A DNA stretch of 64,000 bases, from contig CAVTTH010000001.1 of assembly GCA_963737545.1 (NCBI GenBank), positions 558,001-622,000 on the forward strand. The letters run 5' to 3'. The first letter of the stretch is position 1. Each line of letters starts with the position of its first letter. Source of the stretch: CAVTTH01 sp963737545 (GTDB taxonomy: Bacteria > Verrucomicrobiota > Verrucomicrobiia > Chthoniobacterales > UBA10450). Below are positions 57,945-64,000 of the stretch, in pieces. Below the pieces are notes generated by a model. The model saw only the letters and a program-made list of their open reading frames with translations. It ran no database searches and had not been told where the DNA came from. The translations under genes and the position numbers were made by a program.

Positions 57945-58431
57945 GGGGAACGAGGTTTTTTTTCAAAGTGGAAAGGGCGTAGCGATACCGCGATGCGGCA
58001 GTGTTCTGCGAAATACCCAAAACAGCGCCGATTTCCGCGAAGGTAAGTTCATTCCAAATTTTCATGACTACGACCTCACGTTGTTCGCAGGGCAACCGCG
58101 CCACTGCTTCGGCCAGCGCCTGCCGCGATTCGTCATCGGTTTCAAAAGATGGAGCGTCCGCTTGCTCTGCCTCGAGGCACGCGCTCGCTTCGCGTCGAGC
58201 GCGTCGCGAGTCTCGCCGGAGCAAATCCAGAGCGATGGAACGCACCGTCGCGAAAAGGAGCGCGCGGTTCTCGGGAGAATGTTGTTTGCGCCAGAAACGG
58301 ACGAAGGCTTCCTGCACAATGTCCTCGGCATCGGCCGGGGTGCGGACCCATTGTCGCGCGAAAAGGACCAGGCCGGGGGCGTGCTGGCAAAAACAGGCTT
58401 TCCAATCTTCATGAGTGACGACATTCTCCAT
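57937..58431 (-). CDS. ECF-type RNA polymerase sigma factor
   Basis: A 164-residue sigma factor. Region 2 is CQHAPGLVLFARQWVRTPADAEDIVQEAFVRFWRK with NRALLFATVRSIALDLLRRDSRR. Region 4 is LPCEQREVVVMKIWNELTFAEIGAVLGISQNTAASRYRYALSTLKK. ATG 58431 has GAGG upstream and is preferred over GTG 58458. Overlap with the next gene by eight bases indicates coupling to an anti-sigma factor. It is divergent from an exported protein gene whose start lies about 40 bp away, so the shared promoter region may carry its autoregulated target. Confidence 0.92.
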   Translation of the reverse strand: MENVVTHEDWKACFCQHAPGLVLFARQWVRTPADAEDIVQEAFVRFWRKQHSPENRALLFATVRSIALDLLRRDSRRARREASACLEAEQADAPSFETDDESRQALAEAVARLPCEQREVVVMKIWNELTFAEIGAVLGISQNTAASRYRYALSTLKKNLVPHE

Positions 58432-58469
58432 GACCTCTGCACGGTCTTTTATATTCACGACGACGCCAA

Positions 58470-59378
58470 ATGCAGAATTTGTCTAAATCGAAGCTTTTTT
58501 TTATTCTCGTTATGCTGGGCGCGCCCTCGGTGTGGGCGCAGAACACGACCGCGACCGACTATCAATCGCTGGCGAATGCCGAGGCTGCCTTCGCACAAAT
58601 GGCGACGGAAAAAGGAACGCGAGACGCCTTTCTCGCTAATCTGGCGGATGTCGCCGTCATTCTTGAACCCGCTCCGGTCAACGGAAAAAAGACGTGGGAA
58701 AAACGCGAACCGGGCGCGGGACTACTCACCTGGCGCCAGGATTTTCTTGCGGTCTCAAAAGGGGGCGATCTCGGCTACACGACCGGACCGTGGGAATTCA
58801 AACAAAATCGAGATGACACGAATCCCAAGGCCTATGGCCGGTTCCTGTCCATCTGGAAGAAGCAGAAGGATGGTATCTGGAAAGTCGTCCTCGATGCCGG
58901 CATCGAAACACCGAAACCGACGGGGAAACCGGCGGCCGCGCAGACACCCGCTACCCCCACCCCGGGCAGGCCAAAGATCGAGAAGATCGATTTGGATGCC
59001 GCCCGTAACGACGTACGGAAAGTCGAACATCGTTTTGTTGAGGCCTCCGCCAAGGATTCTGGCGCGGCGGTCATCGCTTTTGCCAGTGATGATATTCGCG
59101 TTCTTCGAGAAGGAGTCTTTCCGGCCGTGGGTGAAGATGGCGTGCAGCTCATGCTCCAGTCCGAGCACGGCAAAACAACGTTCAAGTCCGCTGGCGGAGA
59201 CATCAGCGCGTCCGGCGATCTCGCCTATGAATATGGCAAATATGTGACCGAGCGGGGAAGCGGTCCGGAGCGCGGTTACTACGTCATAATCTGGAAAAAA
59301 AACATACGCGGAACCTGGCGGCTCTCGGTCGATCGCCGGCAGCCCCAGCCGCCGGCTCTACCGAAATCGAAAGAGTAG
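58470..59378 (+). CDS. Exported protein with two NTF2-like (DUF4440) domains
   Basis: A 302-residue protein with signal peptide (LFFILVMLGAPSVWAQ) and two similar halves. The first is SLANAEAAFAQMATEKGTRDAFLANLADVAVI with DLGYTTGPWEF and YGRFLSIWKKQKDGIWKVVLD. The second is RKVEHRFVEASAKDSGAAVIAFASDDIRVLREG with DLAYEYGKYV and GYYVIIWKKNIRGTWRLSVD. A Pro/Thr-rich linker joins them. Each half fits the DUF4440/SnoaL fold. It is divergent from the ECF sigma gene and may belong to its regulon; ligand unknown. Confidence 0.85.
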   Translation: MQNLSKSKLFFILVMLGAPSVWAQNTTATDYQSLANAEAAFAQMATEKGTRDAFLANLADVAVILEPAPVNGKKTWEKREPGAGLLTWRQDFLAVSKGGDLGYTTGPWEFKQNRDDTNPKAYGRFLSIWKKQKDGIWKVVLDAGIETPKPTGKPAAAQTPATPTPGRPKIEKIDLDAARNDVRKVEHRFVEASAKDSGAAVIAFASDDIRVLREGVFPAVGEDGVQLMLQSEHGKTTFKSAGGDISASGDLAYEYGKYVTERGSGPERGYYVIIWKKNIRGTWRLSVDRRQPQPPALPKSKE

Positions 59379-59390
59379 GTCCAAAGATGG

Positions 59391-59497
59391 GTCATCCCGA
59401 GCGCGGCGAGGGACCTCACACAAACACAAATGATTTCCAATCTCGCTTGCGGGACTCAAGCGTCGTGTGGGAGGTCCTTCGCTCCGCTCAGGATGAC
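59391..59497. repeat. MITE-like element with GTCATCCCGAGC ends
   Basis: GTCATCCCGAGCGCGGCGAG (59391) and the complement of the right end GTCATCCTGAGCGGAGCGAA (to 59497) form an imperfect inverted repeat of about 30 bp around 45 bp of unique DNA. No gene is inside. The ends match those of the GIY-YIG element at 32757-33162. The rest of 59498-59724 holds nothing recognisable apart from the leader of the response regulator gene. Confidence 0.75.
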
Positions 59498-59724
59498 AGC
59501 CCAGGCGAGGAGGTTCGCGACATTTTGAATTCACTTGGGCTAATCGAAGGGTCGCAGCGGCATTTCACCTAACCAGTAAGAAGTTCTCTGAAGGTTTGAG
59601 CCTGCCACTTACGATGAGATTGTTTCCGGTACGGGAAGGAGCCGGCCCGTCATCTCCAGATTTACCACAATCACAAACCTGGCAAGAATCTTGAGCGAAC
59701 GTCCGGACATAGTATAATTCGCAA

Positions 59725-60432
59725 ATGCGGATTCTGTTGGTCGAAGACGAAAAGAAGACGGTGGCCTTCTTGGCGAAGGGCCTGCGAGAAGCCGGCTTCA
59801 CCGTGGAGACGGCAAAGGATGGTGAAAAGGGATCAGAACTCGCTTTGGCGACCCGATATGACCTTCTCATTATCGATGTGATGCTGCCGAAAAAAGATGG
59901 CTGGGCGCTGGTCATGGAATTGCGAAGCCGAAAAATTCATACGCCGATTCTCTTTCTCACTGCCCGAGACGGCGTACGCGATCGCGTCAAAGGACTCGAA
60001 ATGGGAGCAGACGATTACCTGGTCAAACCCTTCGCATTTTCTGAATTGCTCGCCCGCGTGCGCTCGCTGCTGCGCCGCGCCCCGACGCAACACCCGGAGA
60101 AATTGTGCATCGAAGACCTGGAAATCGACACCCGGCGGCATCGTGCCGTTCGCGCCGGCGTTCCTCTTTATCTCACCGCCAAGGAATTTCTCCTCCTCGC
60201 TCAGCTGGCCCGTTCGGCCGGAGAAGTCGTCAGCCGCAGCAAGATCGTGGAGCAAGTCTGGGACATTAACTTCGGGACCGAAACCAATGTGGTCGACGTG
60301 ATGGTGCGCCGATTACGGGCGAAAGTGGACGATCCGTTCCGGACAAAACTTGTCCACACGATTCGCGGCGTCGGTTATGTTCTGAAAGCAGATACGGGGT
60401 CGAACGGAGAAGCGGTAAGAACTCGAGCGTAA
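59725..60432 (+). CDS. OmpR/PhoB-family response regulator
   Basis: Two-component transcription factor, 235 residues. The receiver domain has ILLVEDEKKTVAFLAKGL, phospho-acceptor Asp in DLLIIDVMLPKKDG (about residue 51), LTARDGVRDRVKGLEMGADDYLVKPF and the switch Thr/Lys. The winged helix has YLTAKEFLLLAQLARSAGEVVSR and TNVVDVMVRRLRAKVDDPF...IRGVGYVL. It is closest in style to CusR/CopR-like regulators. No histidine kinase follows; the 112 bp downstream hold no gene and then a convergent gene begins. Confidence 0.94.
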   Translation: MRILLVEDEKKTVAFLAKGLREAGFTVETAKDGEKGSELALATRYDLLIIDVMLPKKDGWALVMELRSRKIHTPILFLTARDGVRDRVKGLEMGADDYLVKPFAFSELLARVRSLLRRAPTQHPEKLCIEDLEIDTRRHRAVRAGVPLYLTAKEFLLLAQLARSAGEVVSRSKIVEQVWDINFGTETNVVDVMVRRLRAKVDDPFRTKLVHTIRGVGYVLKADTGSNGEAVRTRA

Positions 60433-60544
60433 GAAAACACGTATCCATTGGATCGGTCGCCGACCCTGACGCATCCGAGTCGTTAGGCGATGAACTAATC
60501 CGGGGCTGGCAGACAACCCGGCGCCGCCGAAATGTGCTGATTGA

Positions 60545-62452
60545 TTACGGCAACGAATGCCCGGCGTTTGCCTTGACCTGAGCTGTGTCTCCTGCATTCA
60601 CGGTCCCGTTCGCATTGACGTCGGTGCGAAAATTCGCGTTCGTCAATACGGCGCCAGATTGCCCTTTCGTCTGTGCGACGTCACCGGCATTCACTGTCCT
60701 GTTTCCGGTCGTATCACCGATCAACATGTTCATGCTCACCGGCGTATCGGCCAGAACGTGCGCGGACGTATCGGTCACCCCGGTCAACGTCACAGTGATC
60801 ATCTGCACATCGGTGACACCGGTCAGATTCACCGTCATGGTGTTGGTGGCAAACGTCGGACTGCCCGAGACGCTGCCCGTTCCAGTCGTTACGCTCGCGC
60901 TGCCACTCACTACATCGTTATTAAACGTAAAGACGAGCGTCTGATTGCCCGCCGTGTTACGACATTCCACCCCAGGCGTCCCGGTGAGCGGCAAATCAAC
61001 ATCGAAATCTCCCGCCGCTCCGTGTGTCTTTCGCGAAACCACACTGTCCAGCGTGAAGGACGGAACAGCGGTCAATGTAACCAGCACGATGTCGTTTCCG
61101 TCGCCGCCCGCGTAGTTGATCATGAACTGCTGCCCGTTGTTGGCTGTGACGGTAGTGCCTTGAGCAAAAGTCCCCGTAATTGCGTCCGAGCCGTCATTGT
61201 TCACAATCAGGAACGTGCTTCCGATAATCGGTTCGAACCCGGCAGGCAGGCTTACTTCCAGAGTGCTGCCGGTGACATCCATCGTTCCGGTGAGACTTAC
61301 CTGACTCATGGTTGATACCGTCGTCAGGTTGGCGTGAAAGGTCGCGCCTGTTTTTACATTAACGGTCGAAGTGTAACCCATGGTGGCGGCCGTCTGCGTT
61401 CCGGTGATGTGCATGATTCCCCCACCCGTCGGAGTCGAACCAGGGGAAAAGATTCCGCCACTGTTCACGTCAACCTGGTTGGAACCGACATTAATGAAGA
61501 AGGTCGTGCCTCCATTGATTCCTCCGAGGAGACGGCCTCCGGCGTTCATCGTCACACCTCCGGTTCCGGTGGCGGATCCGGTCGTATTGCCAAGGAGGAG
61601 GGTGCCGCTATTCACGACTGTCCCGCCATCAAAAGTATTCGCGCCGTTCAGCGCCAGACTGCCGGTTGCTCCGCTGGCCGCAACCACGGTGAGTCCTGTT
61701 CCTGTTCCGCCGGAGATGATTCCACCAAAGGTGTAAGTAGCATTCGAACCGATCGTAATCGTGCGCGCCGCCAGGCCGAGAGCCACATTGTCGGCAAAAG
61801 TGATGTTCGCAGAGGCGCTCCCATTGCCGCTCGGAACCCCGGTCGTCACAGCGCCGATGGTGAAATCGCCCCCGACGTTGATGCCCGAATATCTGCTTGT
61901 GACGTTCCGAGTCGCGTTGGCCGCGATCGTTCCGCCGTTGATGTTCAACGCGCCGCCGCCGGCGCCCATCGCATTAATGCCGCCCATGATGATCGTCCCG
62001 TTATTGAGCGTAAAGCCGCCGGTGTATTGGTTTCCGTTCGCGCTGAAATAGATTCCCGCACCGTTCTTGATGAAACCATTCCCTGCCGCCGTGGAAATGT
62101 TTTGACTGGCGTAATCCAAAATCGAGCCGGTCCCAACGTCGAGCGTCCGAACATTGCCGCCATTGCTGTAGGTACCCGCCGACGTCAGGGCCACCGTTAC
62201 GCCGTCGGCCACCGTCACATTTCCAATCTGGGTATTGGTGACAAAAGTAATCAGGGAGTTGGCGGTGAAGACCGCATCCGTATTATTTGTCCAGCCTAAC
62301 GTGAAAGGACCGCCCGGGGACGTACCCCAGTTTGTTGAAGTCCAGGTCGCGCTCACACCGTTTGTGTTCCAAAAAAGCTGCGCGCTCACGGTTCCGGCGA
62401 GGCCGAAAATGGTGATTAGGATGGTCGCTGTCGCAAAAAGAAGTCGTTTCAT
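60545..62452 (-). CDS. Secreted autotransporter-type beta-strand repeat protein with dockerin-like end
   Basis: A 635-residue exported protein (signal MKRLLFATATILITIFGLAGTVSA). The middle is Gly/Thr/Asn-rich with autotransporter-associated beta-strand repeats (IKNGAGIYFSANGNQYTGGF, LALNGANTFDGGTVVNSGTLLLGN). A C-terminal pair GDTTGNRTVNAGDVAQTKGQSG and DVNANGTVNAGDTAQVKANAG resembles a dockerin type I module with calcium loops. There is no autotransporter barrel. ATG 62452 is chosen for the signal peptide and the AGGAAA before it; the long upstream frame is rejected. It is probably a surface-exposed adhesin or matrix protein. Confidence 0.85.
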   Translation of the reverse strand: MKRLLFATATILITIFGLAGTVSAQLFWNTNGVSATWTSTNWGTSPGGPFTLGWTNNTDAVFTANSLITFVTNTQIGNVTVADGVTVALTSAGTYSNGGNVRTLDVGTGSILDYASQNISTAAGNGFIKNGAGIYFSANGNQYTGGFTLNNGTIIMGGINAMGAGGGALNINGGTIAANATRNVTSRYSGINVGGDFTIGAVTTGVPSGNGSASANITFADNVALGLAARTITIGSNATYTFGGIISGGTGTGLTVVAASGATGSLALNGANTFDGGTVVNSGTLLLGNTTGSATGTGGVTMNAGGRLLGGINGGTTFFINVGSNQVDVNSGGIFSPGSTPTGGGIMHITGTQTAATMGYTSTVNVKTGATFHANLTTVSTMSQVSLTGTMDVTGSTLEVSLPAGFEPIIGSTFLIVNNDGSDAITGTFAQGTTVTANNGQQFMINYAGGDGNDIVLVTLTAVPSFTLDSVVSRKTHGAAGDFDVDLPLTGTPGVECRNTAGNQTLVFTFNNDVVSGSASVTTGTGSVSGSPTFATNTMTVNLTGVTDVQMITVTLTGVTDTSAHVLADTPVSMNMLIGDTTGNRTVNAGDVAQTKGQSGAVLTNANFRTDVNANGTVNAGDTAQVKANAGHSLP

Positions 62453-62584
62453 GTTTTCCTTTCTTCGCAGGGGGATGGTAAGAGCACCAGATTTGCAGGC
62501 GCGCGCGAGCAGCACAAATCTTTTCTGGGATTTCCCTGTCACAATTTCGTGACGAAAAAAAGTTGAAGCGTGTTCGCGTACAAC

Positions 62585-62612
62585 AAAACGCCTCTCCGTC
62601 GACGGAGAGGCG
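62585..62612 (-). terminator. Terminator of the PEP-CTERM gene
   Basis: A perfect 24-bp palindrome (half CGCCTCTCCGTC) at 62589-62612 is followed on the minus strand by TTTTGTTG. It lies 22 bp after the stop of the PEP-CTERM gene and before the leader of the beta-strand repeat gene. Confidence 0.8.
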
Positions 62613-62633
62613 CTTCGAAAAACCCGAAAGATT

Positions 62634-63407
62634 TTAGCTCGCCTTTCGGCGGAGCCGTTGCACACCGACGAGCATTCCGGAGCCGATGAACAGCATCGCG
62701 TAGGTCGCTGGTTCGGGAATTGGCGTAAAGTCAAAAGCCTCCTGAAAGGTCGTTGCAACCTCGAAGTTGTCTATGTTGAGGCCCAAGTAACTGTTAGCGC
62801 CGTCTCCACCTTGGCGCAGGTTGAAGCCGTTCAGCGTCGCCGTTGTTCCAGCAGCGGCAATGGATAGATCCGGACTGCCTTCGTTCCCGTTGTTTATCCA
62901 AAAATTCAACGCCCCAGTGGTAGGATCATATCCGACTACGATGCGATAAAAGGTGTTGATGGTGAGGTCTGGGGTAAAAACAGTTGCCGCACCATCATTG
63001 GTTCCATTCGTTCCGATTCCTAGTCTAAATCCGGTCGAAGTCGGTGCGGCAAGAAAAGTTCTTGCCACAAATGTTCCGCTATTACGAAGAGCAGCAAAAT
63101 ATGCATTCCCGGCTGGCGTCGATCCCGTATATTGCAGGTCGAACGCGTAGAACAATAGTGACGGAGTCGCGGTGAAGGTAAGTCCGCCATCCTCTCTCGA
63201 CCCCGAGCCAGCGGTGAGTCCCGTCACGACCCCACCCGAGACCTGAATGAAAGTCCCCGTACCGCTAAGATTCGACCAACCATCGTTGCCGACGAGGTTC
63301 CCGTTCGGATAACTGAAGTCTTCGTGGACTATCACTACTGCTTGTACAGATGTAGAAGCGAAAAGGATCACTAGCGCGACGACCGCTATCCTCATCAGGT
63401 TATTCAT
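62634..63407 (-). CDS. PEP-CTERM sorting domain protein
   Basis: A 257-residue exported protein with signal peptide (RIAVVALVILFASTSVQAVV) and a lectin/LamG-like beta sandwich (VHEDFSYPNGNLVGNDGWSNLSG, LLFYAFDLQYTGS, YRIVVGYDPTTGALNFWINNG). A C-terminal PEP-CTERM signal reads IPEPATYAMLFIGSGMLVG followed by QRLRRKAS. The tail is recognised by exosortase, which implies an EpsH-type system elsewhere in the genome. ATG 63407 or the fifth codon could be the start. Such proteins are linked to extracellular polysaccharide. Confidence 0.93.
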   Translation of the reverse strand: MNNLMRIAVVALVILFASTSVQAVVIVHEDFSYPNGNLVGNDGWSNLSGTGTFIQVSGGVVTGLTAGSGSREDGGLTFTATPSLLFYAFDLQYTGSTPAGNAYFAALRNSGTFVARTFLAAPTSTGFRLGIGTNGTNDGAATVFTPDLTINTFYRIVVGYDPTTGALNFWINNGNEGSPDLSIAAAGTTATLNGFNLRQGGDGANSYLGLNIDNFEVATTFQEAFDFTPIPEPATYAMLFIGSGMLVGVQRLRRKAS

Positions 63408-63570
63408 AGCGCTTGCCTTCTGTTTTCAATGAAAAGTTCGTGTTCTCGACTCCAAACAACGTAGTTATGGACAGTGGTTGCTCGTGTGACAATACTTATT
63501 TCATCGCTTCGCAAGAATGTTATTTCGGAGTTCGTGCCCGGGAACAACTCCCAAACAGATCGGCAGCCTG

Positions 63571-63906
63571 TCAATCGCTCTTGGTGTCCAAGCCCAAAAG
63601 CGAAACGATTGCCGGAGGCACCCGATCGTGATCGTCTTTCCCGATCGCGATCGCCGTCCCATGAACGAGATCGTTTCCCGATGCATGATAATATCTAAAA
63701 AACCATCGATCCTGCCGGAAATCCGCCGCTAGCACAAAGTTCATGTGTTGTGTGATTGCTCGCGTGGCCGGGTCAACAATGCTTTCTGCACCTCGAATTC
63801 TAACAGTCAGTTCCGCCGGCGGATCCTGAATCGCGATCGTGAGACCACTGTAAAACGTGAATAGTGGCGGCGACGCAACAGTAGGTAACTTATCGACTCT
63901 CGCCAT
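63571..63906 (-). CDS. Hypothetical protein, translationally coupled to the gene at the window edge
   Basis: A 111-residue frame without signal peptide or membrane segment. It has a mixed beta-like composition (PLFTFYSGLTIAIQDPPAELTVRIRGAESIVD, NFVLAADFRQDRWFFRYYHASGND). Its ATG overlaps the stop of the upstream frame as TGATG, which supports it as a real gene. No family is recognised. The 163 bp between its stop and the PEP-CTERM start contain no gene. Confidence 0.5.
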   Translation of the reverse strand: MARVDKLPTVASPPLFTFYSGLTIAIQDPPAELTVRIRGAESIVDPATRAITQHMNFVLAADFRQDRWFFRYYHASGNDLVHGTAIAIGKDDHDRVPPAIVSLLGLDTKSD

Positions 63907-64000
63907 CAGTTCATTGGTAGCTCTAGCTCGCGACGTAGAATCTGTTCGTTCAAGATCTCGGTTCGGAGCTGCGGCTGGAAGCGGCGTTTCCGGTCCGTTT
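63906..64000 (-). CDS. C-terminal end of a protein cut by the window edge
   Basis: An open minus-strand frame from the window edge gives 30 residues (DRKRRFQPQLRTEILNEQ, then ILRRELELPMN and stop). The charged helical character and the TGATG overlap with the following gene suggest a real gene end. The family cannot be determined from this stretch. Confidence 0.45.
   Translation of the reverse strand, partial: TDRKRRFQPQLRTEILNEQILRRELELPMN

Noticed and set aside
1..64000. CRISPR arrays, prophage, rRNA genes, replication origin
   Set aside because: No regularly spaced identical repeats, no phage structural genes, no rRNA and no DnaA-box cluster were seen. The only tandem short repeats are the heptamer blocks near 31.9-32.1 kb.

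Overview
The window looks like a chromosomal segment of a Gram-negative, rod-shaped bacterium, most likely Verrucomicrobiota (Chthoniobacterales-like). This is an inference from the gene mix, not from a marker gene. The mix includes mreBCD-mrdA, a type II secretion/pilus secretin and ATPase, a TonB receptor, a PEP-CTERM protein, an autotransporter-type beta-strand repeat protein with a dockerin-like end, a Dop/ARC pair of the Pup system, and many short hairpin repeats between genes. Base composition is GC-rich throughout.

Layout. 0-9.5 kb: two small heat-shock proteins, ribD, an FMN reductase, the classical dnaG-rpoD pair, an NfeD-type membrane protease, a LysE exporter with an internal deletion, and an alpha/beta hydrolase. 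9.6-16.5 kb: an ECF sigma factor, a Ser/Thr kinase with TPRs and a TonB-dependent receptor in one direction. 16.7-19.5 kb: two tandem GlxA-type regulators and a small secreted protein. 19.56-22.82 kb: an integron relic, consisting of five minus-strand gene cassettes separated by attC-like sites with the last codons of an integron integrase just upstream. 22.8-25.2 kb: a MITE-like inverted repeat, an orphan terminator, thiH-thiS and an outer-membrane protein. 25.3-31.7 kb: the cell-shape operon mreB-mreC-mreD-mrdA with rng. 31.8-33.2 kb: inverted heptamer arrays, rpe, and a GIY-YIG gene enclosed by terminal inverted repeats. 33.2-37.7 kb: gspE/pilB ATPase, a small peptidoglycan-binding protein and a frameshifted secretin. 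38-48 kb: glycogen phosphorylase, repeat clusters, dop, a second two-cassette array, DUF2277, DUF885 and the ARC/Mpa ATPase. 48-53.8 kb: an NTF2-like protein, tRNA-Asp, an M3 oligopeptidase, an ornithine cyclodeaminase homologue, a frameshifted histidine phosphatase, a cupin and a VOC protein. 53.8-58.5 kb: a frameshifted secreted repeat protein, and an ECF/anti-sigma/PDZ operon. 58.5-64 kb: a secreted NTF2-like protein, an orphan response regulator, a beta-strand repeat protein, a PEP-CTERM protein and the edge of another operon.

The most notable content is the integron relic and its satellite array at 43.5-44.0 kb. The cassettes run in the same direction as the intI remnant, as described for reverse-type integrons, and most of them encode small membrane proteins. 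The Dop-ARC pair without Pup, PafA or 20S genes nearby, the GIY-YIG gene framed by inverted repeats, and several families of palindromic repeats are also worth a second look. Three long genes carry single-base frameshifts, which could be real decay or assembly errors.
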